64,000 nucleotides of DNA from Manduca sexta (GCF_014839805.1 NC_051135.1:9179291-9243290); one strand, 5' to 3'. Shown: positions 10,159 through 21,614, numbered from the stretch's first letter. Numbers and translations: made by a program. Notes: generated by a model from the sequence alone, not told the origin.

Positions 10159-10433
10159 TACGGGCCTCCTCTACTGCTGAGAGGGATTAGGCCTTAGTCC
10201 ACCACGCTGGCCTAGTGCGGATTGGTAGACTTCACACACCTTCAAAATTTCTATTGAGAACTTCTCAGGTATGCAGGTTTCCTTACGATGTTTTCCTTCA
10301 CCGTTAAAGCAAGCGATAATTCACAAAGAATACACACATAAACTTAGAAAAGTTAGAGGTTTATCCCTTGGGATTCGAACCTGCGGACATTCGTCCCGGC
10401 AGTCCGTTCCACATCCAACTAGGCTATAGCCGC
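10159..10433 (-). repeat. tRNA-derived SINE, family A, lacking its 3' tail
   Basis: Inverted copy that begins at CGGGCCTCCTCTACTGCTG and ends AGGCTATAGCCGC. The last ~35 bp and the TTA tail are missing. Confidence 0.8.
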
Positions 10434-12006
10434 TCATTTATTTTTTTTATATATTTTTCTTAAATTAATATATTCCATACGCCTTATTAACCTTCAAAGC
10501 CTCCTTGGTACACGATGACGTCCATAATTTAATAAACAACGTGTATCAAACTAAAGCTAGAAGCACCTAACAATGTTTTATGCAGTTTCGAAGCAAGCTC
10601 GCTTCAAAGATAAGGGTTCCTTGTATTTAGTGTTGTTTGGCTAAGTGCGCTCTTAGTTGAGCGGTAGTAAGACACCGAACGCTGTAGGCGCCGCCACCTG
10701 TTCCAAGAATATAGTTTAATTTTGAATTATAATCAACTGTGTAGTTTTCTTGATAGGCATCGTTTTAGAAAGATAGGTTGGGTTTGGTTAGCTGACATAA
10801 CTCGTATAATAAATGTTGAAATTCTTATTGAAGACGAATTATCAGTCAGTTTTTGCCGTCCCTAATTGATTAAAGAGAGGTATGGTTGAAATGATATCCG
10901 TGTGGAGGAATCTCGGCCCATCTTTTCCAAAGTTTGGCTACAGGAAAATTATAGCTCCCTGCGAGAACGAGATATCAACTCCTAAGTAATAGCCTAATAG
11001 ACTTACAAAATGTAACACGGCTAGAATCAAGAACAAAAGAAGTGGCAATAAAGATTTTCAACATTATCTACTCTGAAAATCATAAAGAAAGTCAATTTTA
11101 CACTCATATATCAAGCCTTTGTGAAAGGCCTGCGTCCCACACATGATGTATGGGCTTAGAAGGCGTGTAAAATTTTTATGGGGCCATGGGTGACCCATAA
11201 ATTATCGCGTTCTTTGAGTATTCTTTACAAGATAATCCTTTGTGAACGGTTTTTTGTTATTTATTCAAGATCTTGGTCTTGTAACGCCTTGCTATAATCT
11301 GTTAGGTTGTTTTTATTGGTTATGGAGGGAGATATAGGCTATTTTTTGTGCAACAATAACAAATTAGGGTTGATCGATAGCGTACACTTTTGGCAAAATT
11401 ATAAGACGCTCTATGACTGAGGTGTAGTCGAAATTTCGAGGCATTCGAGATTCAAACACAGTTCAATACGGAACATTTAAATAGTGCTGCTTGGCGCCAA
11501 AAATACCCAATGCAGCTTATAGAACTGTATATATGCCTCTTTTAAACCACCTTAAATATCAAGACATGTTAAAAACTAGTATTACTCATATGAAACACAC
11601 ATTAAATTGCGTAATATAAGACCGGATCCGAGCCAAGTTATCCGGTGTTAACCAGTTTATAACTGATGTAAAGGCAAAATAAGCCGAAGTTTCCTAATAA
11701 ATACATCGGCTGTCAAACGACGACCATAAAACAACTCTATCTGGAGACATTATTTACGAGCTGCGAAGGATAAGTTTAGGGGTTGCCTGTTTGGTGACGT
11801 TTTGTTTATATGATTTGTAGAAGGGATTTTTACAATTAATGAGACGTAGGAAGCATCATAGACACCCTGAATTATGAAGTACATGTTTACGTTCGTTTTT
11901 GAGACATTTTTGAGACATTCTGGCGGATGTCAACGCCATATATTTATAGAATCTTTTTAATATTTACGTAATTTTCTATGGGTAATTACTGGTATATATA
12001 GTAGCT
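10434..12006. other. Unassigned intergenic DNA
   Basis: I find no coding region, RNA gene or recognised repeat apart from AT-rich runs. Confidence 0.4.
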
Positions 12007-12019
12007 ATGTGTTAATCTA

Positions 12020-12109
12020 TGCGACAGGCAGAAGACAGGGTAAAATGGCGCATATTGGAGGAGGCCTATGTCCAGCAGTGGACAAAGATATTGGCTGATG
12101 ATGATGATG
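12020..12109 (+). mobile_element. Very short RTE-like LINE 3' end with 13-bp target duplication
   Basis: The 90-bp insert contains GAGGAGGCCTATGTCCAGCA, GTGGACAAAGATATTGGC and a (GAT)n tail. It is flanked by the identical 13 bases ATGTGTTAATCTA at 12007-12019 and 12110-12122. The 'GTCCAGCAGTGGAC ... GATGATGAT' ending is typical of insect RTE-clade LINEs; the clade is from memory of the family. Confidence 0.75.
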
Positions 12110-12324
12110 ATGTGTTAATCTAGGGGATGGCTTATCCGTGTGCCAAATTCCATCAAAATTCGTTCAGGCGATACATTTTATCGTTGGTAGACAGAGGCGC
12201 CGTGTTTCGTTCCATCTCTTACTCGACTCGATGACCGATGACCGAACCCAGGTCTTCAGCATTGCAATTGTAACACACAGCTACATCACAGAGATATTTA
12301 GCAAACTATAAGGATCCGGGGGCG

Positions 12325-12545
12325 TATGTTGTTGGTAGGATATATTTTATATCTGCCCGTATAGTCACCACCGGACACAAGGTTTTAAAACCCGCCATAG
12401 AAGCCCACGTAAGTTTGTAGCGCTCCGTGATCAGCCTGTGTATATCTGGTTCCAATCGGCATAATTGTGTCGACTGTCAAGGGGTAATCATTTCTCGTCA
12501 GTCGACATTTCTATTGGAGTGCCCGTATAAAAAAAGTGCCTAGAG
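12325..12545 (+). repeat. Repeat family C, 3' part deleted
   Basis: GTTGGTAGGATATATTTTAT through TCAGTCGACATTTCTATTGG, then a jump to GCCCGTATAAAAAAAG. The CTCCACTTACC block is missing. Confidence 0.65.
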
Positions 12546-12947
12546 ATCCTCTATCATCCTCTTGTCCCATCATTATTGAATTATAATGCTAAGCTAACAT
12601 CACACTAAAACAAAACAGAAAAACTGTCAATAAATAAATTCCTAGAAAACACATTCACCAACGCTGTCCAGTCATGCGGAAACATTTGCTTTTATTCATC
12701 ACTTTTATTTCACGGTACGGTTGTTCCTCATTTCAATGGAGGCACGGAAGGGTTGGGATGGACAGGGATTATCAGACCCTCTGTCCCTCAGACACGGCGA
12801 TAGTACGACGTATTTAAAATGTATTGCATTGTTAAAAATGAGGCGGATTTTATTTTATTATTTGGGAACGTCGACGTAGTTTATTATTTTTAATGTAAAT
12901 ATAAGTAGATTTTATTGTAATTGGCTGGACATTTTATTGGTATTTTG
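12546..12947. other. Unassigned spacer
   Basis: No coding or named repeat found. Confidence 0.35.
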
Positions 12948-13130
12948 TCGAGCCAGTGTAAGTACTGGACATAATAAGACTTAACATCTCATGTCTCAGG
13001 ATGGCGAGCGCAGTGGAATACCAAACAATACATTATAATTCAATGTGTTGCATGGTGTTTCTACTGTTTATGGGCGACCGTATCGCTTAATATCAGGCGA
13101 ACGGCAAGCTCGTCTTTCCATTTTGCCTAT
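12948..13130 (+). repeat. Repeat family F (LINE/SINE 3' part)
   Basis: Contains CATCTCATGTCTCAGGATGG, GAGCGCAGTGGAATACC and GGCGAACGGCAAGCTCGTCT. The same order occurs at 49797 (+) and 51712 (-). It is probably the 3' region of a non-LTR element; no coding is kept. Confidence 0.6.
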
Positions 13131-13214
13131 CCTGCCAAATGGTATTGAAAGTAAAGTAAATAGCTAGTATAGGGTTCGATTCTAAAGACGTAAATCAGTT
13201 TGTGTGGACGTTTG

Positions 13215-13325
13215 GCATGATTTCGTCTCGGCAGTCCGTTCCATACCCAACTACCCTTCTCAGTAGTAGAGGAGACCCGTGCCCAGCAGTAGGACAGTAT
13301 ATACTACAGGGCTGATATTATTATT
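13215..13325. repeat. Mosaic of two family A SINE fragments in opposite orientation
   Basis: Bases 13222-13253 match the inverted tRNA-like head (CGTCTCGGCAGTCCGTTCCA). They are joined directly to a plus-strand tail fragment (CTCAGTAGTAGAGGAG to GGGCTGATATTATTATTATT). The ~200-bp body between is missing. Confidence 0.65.
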
Positions 13326-13686
13326 ATTGGCATGATTTGTCGGGATTCTAATTAAGTTGACTCTACTGAGATAAATGCAGCTCGAAGATATATACAACGA
13401 TATATCTCAAAACAATCTTATTAATTCTGACACCGAAATTTTATCCTTGTAATATAATACTTTAAAGAAATCTATAATTTATTTTTCTACTTTATGATAT
13501 CGAGTTCTTGGGTACAGATTACTTTTCAAATAACATTACTTGATGTAATATAATATCTTGTAGTTAATAAGTATGTCTAGTACGAGTTCGATTATTAAGG
13601 CGTCGCGCAGACGTTGTGAATGTGTTTCTAAGAAACATTATAATGATAGAATTGACTGATAGTCACTGAAGATACCAAAAATGTTA

Positions 13687-13885
13687 ATAATAATAATAAT
13701 AGTAATAATATCAGCCCTGTATTATATACTTGCCCACTGCTGAGCACGGGCCTCCTCTACTACTGAGAGGGATTAGGCCTTAGTCCACCACGCTGGCCTA
13801 GTGCGGATTGATAGACTTCACACACCTTCGAAATTCCTATAGAGAACTGCTCAGATGTGCAGGTTTCCTCACGATGTTTTCCTTC
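13687..13885 (-). repeat. tRNA-derived SINE, family A, 5'-truncated, with target duplication
   Basis: Inverted copy from the TTA-rich tail (AATAATATCAGCCCTG) to GATGTTTTCCTTCACC, where the tRNA head is missing. The same ACCAAAAATGTTA lies on both sides (13674-13686 and 13886-13898); its ACC overlaps the SINE sequence at the truncation point. Confidence 0.75.
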
Positions 13886-13981
13886 ACCAAAAATGTTATT
13901 CACTTGAAAAATTATTAATGAAAGTCACTTTCTTTGTTACCGGAACACTATAATCTTGAGTTCTTTATGTCTAGTCAGTAG

Positions 13982-14298
13982 CAGCAATAGCCTAGTTGCT
14001 CTCAACAAGGCTTTTGGAAAGATGCGACGAATGTTCAGAACCCAAGCGCACATCCTTTTCAAAGTTATGAGTGTATTCTTAGTGAATTATCGCTTTCTTA
14101 ACGGTGAAGGAAAATATCAAAATATCGAGAGGAAATTTGTATACCGGAGAAATTCTGAATAGGAATTTTGAGGGTGTGTAAAGTCTGCCAATCGGCCCGA
14201 AGCCAGCGTGATGGACTAAGGCCCAAACCCTGTCAGTAGAGGAAGTCAGTGCACAGCAGTGGAACAGTATACAAGGCTGATATTATTATTAATTATTA
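13982..14298 (+). repeat. tRNA-derived SINE, family A, diverged, with 10-bp target duplication
   Basis: Starts CAGCAATAGCCTAGTTGC and ends in GCTGATATTATTATTAATTA. Flanked by TAGTCAGTAG at 13972-13981 and 14299-14308. The head has an extra, rearranged segment in place of the normal GGGTGTGGAACGGACTGCC. Confidence 0.75.
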
Positions 14299-14308
14299 TA
14301 GTCAGTAG

Positions 14309-15808
14309 ACAGGCGTGTGACATCGTAGATCAGGCCATTATTTTCTATGAGCTGTATTATCAAATTATTTGTACCCCATTAAATTAAAAAAACCCACGTA
14401 TGCCCTTAATAACGTCCCACATTTCTCAAATTTCATTGCCTTAAGGATTTTACTTATTACTTAGAACCACATTTCATCAAAGGTGTTGGATTATATTTTT
14501 ACTTACGTTTTTTATGTAAAATAATTTGATAAAGAAAATAAATATTTTGTATTTGACATCGGTAAAGGTTAACACTAGCGATAAGATATTTGTGATTTAA
14601 TTTTGTAAAAAACCAAATGCAGTTGCTAAGTGAATTCCAGTTATTGAATCCTATAATGCCTGAAGAATTAGCATCTGTAGCAGTGGCGAAAGATGAACTT
14701 TTCTAATGGGAACCCGACACAACATATAGGTAGTAATATGCATAAATGCGGTCTGTAAATCTTTCTAATGATAACTAGATTCTACTTAACGGGAAGTCTG
14801 CAGGAATCAGGTTATCTGGACCTTTCCCCACTAATCTGAAGTTAGAAGAAGTTATTGTACCTGGTAGTACTGAAGTGATTCCTTTCTTTACACGATTATT
14901 AATTTTCGAATGTGTTTTTTATTTTTAAATAATCTTTTAAGTTTGTTTTAAGGAAGTAAATCTTTGAAATTATTGACCTAATTCTGAAAAATCTTTCATT
15001 TGTATAAAGCTACATTCTCTAACATGAACTACGTATATTTCTTATTCGATTAACTTTTTCTGGGTTTTCCCAGAAAAAGGCACTCTTTTAAGTGTGGCCA
15101 AACCCTAGTCCCTCATAAAAAGAGCCATAAACGGCCAAATTGTCCGAGGAAGTGACTGCCTTTTGTCAATGACACAATTAATCTGGAGGAGGCTTAATTT
15201 TTATTGCGTGGAGGGTGCTAAATAACGGCACGCTGGGGTTAAGCCGACAACGGTACCGACTCAACCCTTTAAATACAGAGGGATCTAATCTCAACCGTTT
15301 TCTGAAGGAATTAGATTAATTTAATTAAAACGGAGATAATTACCTCCGCCCTAGGGCGTGTTGTTTGATCTTTTTCTTTGAATCGAAGTTTTTATGTGAA
15401 TTACCTAGTTGATTTATTTAGGTTTCGACTTTGAGGGTGAATTTTGCTAATTTATTTTTTTCTAAATTCTCACTTTTTACAGCAGATATGATTTGTGTTT
15501 TTATAATTGTGATGTTGTTATCGACTGGTTTTGATCACATACTAGGTACTGCTATTAACTTGGAATGCCATAGTCGTGAAATAAGGACCAAGCTTAAGTA
15601 AAGATTAAAAAAGAACTACTATTATTTAATGATTTCTTATGTTACCACGATAAAATCTGTAAAATAGTTTAATTACTTAAGTGAACAAAAGAAAACACGG
15701 CCATACAGTAACTCAAAGTTTAATGGAGAGAGGGCGGGAAAAAACGTGTATTTTTGTCAACGTCCAAAACGATGTAGTCAGTACTCAGTTATGGCCATTA
15801 CATATCTA
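14309..15808. other. Unassigned intergenic DNA with one hairpin
   Basis: Contains a perfect 11-bp-arm hairpin at 15054-15079 (arms CTTTTTCTGGG / CCCAGAAAAAG, loop TTTT). Otherwise I see no gene or recognised repeat. Confidence 0.4.
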
Positions 15809-16046
15809 TCTATACTTATAATAAATCTGTAGAGAGGTCAATTCTGTACATGACATATATTTCCAAAATAACTATCAGGGGGTGATTAGGGATCGATACT
15901 GATGCCAAAAATGCAATTAGTAAAAATTTTGTCTGTCTGTCTGTATAACCGTTATAGAAACAAAAACTACTCGACGGACTTTAACGAAACTTGGTACAAT
16001 TATTTTTCATACTCCTGAGCTGGTTATAGTATACTTTTCATCACTA
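15809..16046 (+). mobile_element. Helitron 5' part (same subfamily as 22199)
   Basis: TCTATACTTATAATAAATCT, GTAGAGAGGTCAATTCTG and GAAACAAAAACTACTCGACG match the 5' half of the element at 22199-23443. It ends at CTTTTCATCAC without a Helitron 3' end. Only a few GTCT units are present, against about 20 at 22321. Confidence 0.7.
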
Positions 16047-16082
16047 ATTATTTTATCATTAGGCTCCTCCGATTGGATTTCT

Positions 16083-16325
16083 TTTTTATACGTGCACGGC
16101 AAATGCCTCTGATGGTAACTGGAGTCGAGTTGGGTTCAATAGAGGGTCAACTGATGAGAGATGATTACCCCTCGGCAGTCGACACAATTATGCCGGCCTT
16201 GGAATTTGATATATACAGACTGATTCCGGAACATGACACGCTTTAGGCCACTATGGCGGGTTGTAACACCTTGTGTACGGTAGTCGCTATCTGAGCGGAT
16301 ATAAAATATTTCCTACCACCAGCCA
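16083..16325 (-). repeat. Repeat family C, near full length
   Basis: Inverted copy: TTTTTTATACGTGCACGGC, CTGATGGTAACTGGAGTC, GATGATTACCCCTCGGCAG, GTACGGTAGTCGCTATC and CCTACCACCAGCC. Confidence 0.75.
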
Positions 16326-16795
16326 TCTTGCACTAAGCGTAACGTTTTGCTATGTTATTTACAAAATTCCAGTTGTCCATAAAGATTGATAGCATTTATT
16401 TATTGAATTAAAATAACTATTCGTTAATAAACATCGCTCGGTTCGTTAGCGTGGGCCGAACTTATCCAGACGTGATATATTTCATAAAAACATCGCCTAT
16501 GAGGATACTATATTGTATTTATTTTATTAGGTAGGTACTTCTGCTTTACTAACCTATCCTATGCGATAATCGGTCTTTACATGAATGAATGAATTCCTCC
16601 TAGATAAATTTCGACCACGACGGCTAATCTTAATGGAGATCATCCAAGTATGCAAGACATGATTTTACCAAGGCCTTATTCCTTGGATGGTGAGAGGCTC
16701 TGCCCAAGAGCCGAATTCTGCGAGGGTTGCGGTTGCATGCACTTGCGCATCCCGCGACCTTGGATATTAAGGAGTGAGAGTAGAATGGCGGGGTT
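16326..16795. other. Unassigned spacer with a less AT-rich block
   Basis: Bases 16650-16790 are less AT-rich (GCGAGGGTTGCGGTTGCATG, CGCATCCCGCGACC). The open frame there continues into the SINE, so I do not call a gene. It may be an old repeat. Confidence 0.35.
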
Positions 16796-16807
16796 TTAGT
16801 CGGTAGG

Positions 16808-17132
16808 TAAAAGTGACGATAGCCTAGTTGGGTGTGGAACGGAATGCCAAGACGAATGTCCATAGGTTCAAATCAAGCACACACACCTCTGACATTTCTA
16901 AAATCATGTGTGTATTCTTTGTGAATTTATCGTTCGCTTTAACGGTAAAGGAAAACATCGTGAGGAAACCTGCACATCTGAGAAGTTCTCTATAGGAATT
17001 TCGAAGGTGTGTGAAGTCTACCAATCCGCACTAGGCCAGCGTGGTTGACTAAGGCCTAATCCCTCTCAGTAGTAGAGGAGGCCCATGCTCAGCAGTGGGC
17101 AAGTATATAATACAGGGCTGATGTTATTATTA
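16808..17132 (+). repeat. tRNA-derived SINE, family A, full length, with 12-bp target duplication
   Basis: GTGACGATAGCCTAGTTGGG through GGGCTGATGTTATTATTA. Flanked by TTAGTCGGTAGG at 16796-16807 and 17133-17144, an exact match. Confidence 0.85.
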
Positions 17133-17144
17133 TTAGTCGGTAGG

Positions 17145-17864
17145 ACAGTTTATACCGGCGAGTCCGGCAGAAATCCGTAAACGGATTTCCCCGTGTAAAA
17201 AAAAAGTACGCAGGACATATTCAGTGCATGAGTGTGTGCGCAATACACAGGTGCACTCTTTGTTTCTTCACTCTCATAGTCCGGTAAGACGGCAATCCGA
17301 CATGTCCAAAGAAAGATCAGGGGCCAGCATTTACGTATTACTGACGTATCCTTTTCTGCTGCTTAGCCAGGACTAAGCGAAGAAATTCTAATAGCGTCTA
17401 TAGTTTAGTTGCACCTAGAAACATGCTTAATTATCTTCGAATTCCCAGTTAGATTAATGAAATGGAAGGTCTTCTGGAACTAGATTTCTTCGGCTTAATA
17501 TTAGACTTTTAATTCTGAAATGATGTTAACAATTGCTGTCTTTAGATTCGTGAAAGTAATTAAGTCTTCAACTGGTCTAAATAACTTGACTCCTTGGCGT
17601 AGGCCCAAGATAATTACACGTGGTAGTTAGGAGTGCGGTGGTCGCCGGTGCAGGTTGCATACGGTTTGGCAACCATTAGATCCATTGGTTGCCAAATGTG
17701 TATGTTGACGGCAATTCGTATAGTTTGTCAATTTACAAACTGCCTTGTCATTGCCGTCTCGATGAAGAATAATTGCTTTTTACCCGACTTTGGGCTGATT
17801 ATTCAATTGTCAGTTAAAAGTTATTTGAAATATAAAGAACAACACAAACGAATTAGAAATCACG
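17145..17864. other. Old repeat fragment and a hairpin cluster
   Basis: Bases 17200-17340 (GTGCGCAATACACAGGTGCA, CACTCTCATAGTCCGG, ACGGCAATCCGACATG) resemble a dispersed repeat I associate with lepidopterans. The compound hairpins at 17665-17758 are listed separately. No gene seen. Confidence 0.4.
17665..17758. other. Cluster of three nested or adjacent hairpins
   Basis: TTTGGCAACCA at 17665-17675 pairs with 17686-17696 (11 bp). GACGGCAAT at 17707-17715 pairs with 17750-17758 (9 bp). AGTTTGT at 17722-17728 pairs with ACAAACT at 17735-17741 (7 bp) inside the second. All arms are perfect. Confidence 0.6.
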
Positions 17865-17865
17865 G

Positions 17866-18060
17866 TCAATGATCGGACTGAGGTGTAGTTCGAAAAGTCA
17901 GTTACAATATCAACCTAAATTATACAAAAATACTTCTTTTCAATTTAGTTTATGACGGTCCGATCTACGAAGAACGATCATGAAGCAAAGTCTTCGAATC
18001 ATTGAGAGAAAATTAAAACATAAAAATCTGCGGTAAAATCCCAAAACTAATTAATTTTCA
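17866..18060 (-). repeat. Repeat family D, diverged
   Basis: GATCGGACTGAGGTGTAG, GGTCCGATCTACGAAGAACG and CGGTAAAATCC blocks are present, but the core is damaged and one part appears inverted. Confidence 0.45.
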
Positions 18061-18337
18061 ACTTATCATTTTGATATGATACTAAAAAAACTTTTGCCTT
18101 CGGTATTGCAGCACCGAGTTATACACGAGGTATTTTGAAAAATGAAGAATTATACAACATGCCTACAACATATACATTACAAGGTAATTAGGTTGTTTGG
18201 TAAGCTGTCGAAGTAGTTGCCAGAATGACCGAGGTTTGGAGCGGTGTTGCAAGATTGAACGCGTGATGTTCCCGTGAAGCGTTTGGATGATAGGTTTGAA
18301 TATTAAATATTAGGTGATCTTGAAATTATTTCATTAA

Positions 18338-18420
18338 ATTTTTGGACATTCTATTGAAGTCCACTCCACTTACCATCAAGTGCAGTGAGGTGACATTGCC
18401 TTGTCCGCGTCAAAAAAAAA
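18338..18420 (+). repeat. Repeat family C, 3' end only
   Basis: ACATTCTATTGAAGTCCACT, CCACTTACCATCAAGTGCAG and an A-run. Confidence 0.65.
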
Positions 18421-18759
18421 TACGACAGCGAAGTTCTGTGCTAAACAGGAATATGCAAGTACTAATTTATTTCAGTTTGAAGGAGGCAGATAGTTTATTA
18501 TATGTAAAGTCATCTACATACGTAGCTGAACGAATTGAAAATCATCAAATAGCTAATACACTGTTGTGACCTCTAAAAATATTTACAAGAAAATAAAAAA
18601 GCGGATTTATTTTGCTTCTTAAGAAATAAAATGTATTAATTAAACTAAACTTGGAAAGGTAATTGAAACTTTTGAATTTGTACAACAACTATTATGTCTG
18701 TTTGTACATCTACAATGCTTTTTAATTTCAAGATATACTTACTGGTTAGTTATAATAAT

Positions 18760-19086
18760 AGCGGCAATAGTCTTGTTGGGTGTGGTACAGACTGCCAAGA
18801 CGAATGTCCGTAGGTTCAAATCGTAAGGACACAAACCTCTGACTTTTCTAACAATTATGTGTGTATGCTTTGTGAATTATCGCTTGCTTTAACGGCGAAT
18901 GAAAACATCGTGAGGAAACCTGCATACCTGAGAAGTTCTCTATAGGAATTTCGAGGGTGTGTGAAGTGTACCAATCTGCTCTAGGCCAGCGTGGTGGACT
19001 AAGGCCTAATCCCTCTCAGTAGTAGACGAGGCTCGTGCCCAGTAGCGTGACAGTATATTATCATACAGGGCCGATACTATGTATAC
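18760..19086 (+). repeat. tRNA-derived SINE, family A, full length, with 10-bp target duplication
   Basis: GCGGCAATAGTCTTGTTGGG to ACAGGGCCGATACTATG. TTATAATAAT flanks it at 18750-18759 and 19087-19096. The simple-repeat tail is very short. Confidence 0.8.
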
Positions 19087-19096
19087 TTATAATAAT

Positions 19097-19680
19097 TGGT
19101 ATATTGACAGTCGTAACCATATTATCAGACAATGACCTTATACTTTCATTCTGCAGTTATATAAAAAAATGTATTTATCCGCACACTGAAGTAAGTACTG
19201 AAACCAAATCACAATTCCGCTCATCCTTTGACGAGCGTGGGCCGTCTACAACGCTTCTAATAGCCCTTCAAATAAGAACCTTTATTACTTAATTATTAAA
19301 CGTATTGTTACGTGTTCTTTGTTACTTTACCAGTTAATACCGTCTTCAAAGCTGAGGCTCATCGGATCATTGTGTTCTTTAAAGAGTAGGAAGTTTGTTG
19401 TGATTGAAATGTTTGTGTTGTATCTATGTGATATTGGTAGGATATACTTGAATATGCAGTTTCCAAAAGGGCAGAACTCATAAATATAATATCTATATCG
19501 AGAAATGTATATATAATAAATAACAATAAAACTTCTGTAATTTTTTATTGTTAATTGAAATCAAATTCTAACCCAAAAATAGATTTAAAATTTTCTACGC
19601 TACTTTAGATAATTTCCATTTTCTGAACATTTTATATTTTCGGGCATGTGCCTTTCTCAAAATTACATATTTATTTTATA
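19097..19680. other. Unassigned AT-rich spacer
   Basis: No coding frame or named repeat. The open frame at 19035-19292 starts inside the SINE and is judged chance. Confidence 0.4.
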
Positions 19681-19972
19681 TAGCGACCCGCCCCGGCTTC
19701 GCACGGGTGCAATGCTGATACTAAATACACTACAGAAAAACTGTGAACGTTGTATATAAAACATTGCGGCCCGCTCTGGCTTCGCACGGGTATAACATAA
19801 CAAAATAACAGTATTTCTCCACTATTTAATGGATGTTATTATACATATAAACCCTCCTCTTGAATCTATTAAAAAAAAACCGCATCAAAATCCGTTGCGT
19901 AGTTTTAAAGATTTAAGCATACAAAGGGACATAGGGACAGAGAAAGCGTCTTTATTTTATACTATGTAGTGA
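19681..19972 (-). mobile_element. Non-autonomous Helitron, family E, full length
   Basis: Inverted copy of the 3870-4165 element. It starts TAGCGACCCGCCCCGGCTTC (3' end on the minus strand) and ends TACTATGTAGTGA (5'-TCACTACATAG on the minus strand). The internal second 3'-like block is kept. Confidence 0.75.
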
Positions 19973-19977
19973 TAATC

Positions 19978-20195
19978 GCGGATAGCGACCACCGTACACA
20001 AGGTATTAAAATCCGCTATAGTGGCTCACGTGTGTCGCGTTGTAGGATCAGCCTGTGTATATCCGGTTCCAACAGGCATATTTATGTTGACTGCCGAGGG
20101 GTAATCATCTCTAGTCAGTCAACATTCTATTTGAACCCTTCTTCAGTTACTATTAAGTTCAGTAGGGTCACTTAGCCGTGCAAATATAAAAAACA
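19978..20195 (+). repeat. Repeat family C, 5'-truncated
   Basis: Starts GCGGATAGCGACCACCGTAC directly next to the Helitron 5' end and runs to GTCACTTAGCCGTGC followed by A-rich sequence. Confidence 0.7.
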
Positions 20196-21157
20196 TTTTA
20201 TGCATCTAGTGTCGACGAAGTGAAATAGTAATCATTTCCGACGATCAAACAGGGTTCAAGTGTAGACGTATTGACAAAGTTAATAGTATATTTCTTGGTA
20301 ATAAGCTGACAGCGTTTGCATGTTGCTTTAGTTATTTTTACCACAGAAATGTATAATTAAGCTCAACGCATTCCATCAGGCGCAGTGCCGGATTAATATT
20401 TTTTATGAGTGTAGGCCACTTTATTTTCGCTGTCCCCCCGTGTAGGTATGTATGTATGTATGTATGTATGTATGTATGTATGTAGGTTTCTAAAATATTT
20501 AATAATTTTCCATTTGTTTGTATTATGGAAGGCACTAAACTTAAATAAACGAATGATTAATTAAATCGAGTGAGCGTCTTCTGAAATCTGCCGCCCCTAA
20601 GAGGCTACCGCCCATAGGCCGCGGCCTATACGGCCCATTTACAAAATCAGGACTGATCAGGCGGCTTCCTCGTCACGTTATTTTTAAAAATCCATAAACG
20701 TACGAGCTAAATTATGAATTTTATATGAAAGTGCAAGAACTCTGAAATGTAGATAAATACCTCGTGTCCGGTATGACGCATACTCGAGCAAGTATTCACT
20801 CTGTCCAGTGTCCGGCGACTGTCCGGTATTTCATAAGTATCCGTATGTTTCCGATGGAGAAGTTCAGCGCTATTTCTCCTACATTTTTCAAGTTTCTATT
20901 GAGTTTAGAATGTTACCTTTGAGGGAATCGGATATATTTGCTCCTATCTGATGTAAACTGTAAACTGATGTCTGGAAAGCGAATAATTACAATTAAAATG
21001 AATAAGGAGGTGTGCCATTAGAAGGCACAATTTGCAGATGAAAACTGTCCACGTTGCGATGTTTTTATACAAAGAGTTCTAAGATTATATAGAGCGGACA
21101 TTGGAAAGATTTTCATACAACAATTTTGCACTCATGCTTACTGAACCTACCCTGAAA
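20196..21157. other. Unassigned spacer with a GTAT microsatellite
   Basis: Apart from (GTAT)n at 20445-20484 I see no gene or named repeat. Confidence 0.4.
20445..20484. repeat. (GTAT)n microsatellite
   Basis: About ten GTAT units. The Thr-His-Ile-Tyr-rich frame on the other strand is a direct product of this repeat. Confidence 0.9.
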
Positions 21158-21400
21158 TAGTAAACCAATAAAAATAAAAATAAATAAAATACTTTATTTA
21201 TCACGTAGGCGAACAAAGTTGCACTTATGATACGTCAAAACAAAGAATAAGAATAATTATTATTTCTAAACAACTATTAAAATCACTTATATAACTATGG
21301 AGATTTTAAATTAGGGATAAAGTTTATACAAAAGACTAGGTACAAAAGTACGAAGTAACCAGCTCGGGCTGGCAATGTAAAACACTTCATATTTTTTCCA
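21158..21400 (-). repeat. Probable LINE 3' end
   Basis: Reading the minus strand, TTTGTTCGCCTACGTGATAA is followed by AATAAAGTATTTTATTTATT and an A/T simple tail, as in LINE 3' UTRs. No coding is preserved. Confidence 0.4.
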
Positions 21401-21614
21401 TATCGTAATTTGCACGTTTTAAACGCGCATATTACCAAATTTTCTGTAAATATGTTTTGTAGTAATAGCTAAGGACGCTGTGACATCTCACATGGTAAAT
21501 TCAAATAAGACTACTTATTACCAATCGGTAATAACTTTTGGACCACAAATTTGGCTCTAGTGTCCAGTCTATAACTTATTACCCTCTTAATGTCTTTGTT
21601 TTAATACAATCCTG

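Noticed and set aside
20338..20535. Thr-His-Ile-Tyr repeat peptide
   Set aside because: It is the minus-strand translation of the (GTAT)n microsatellite.
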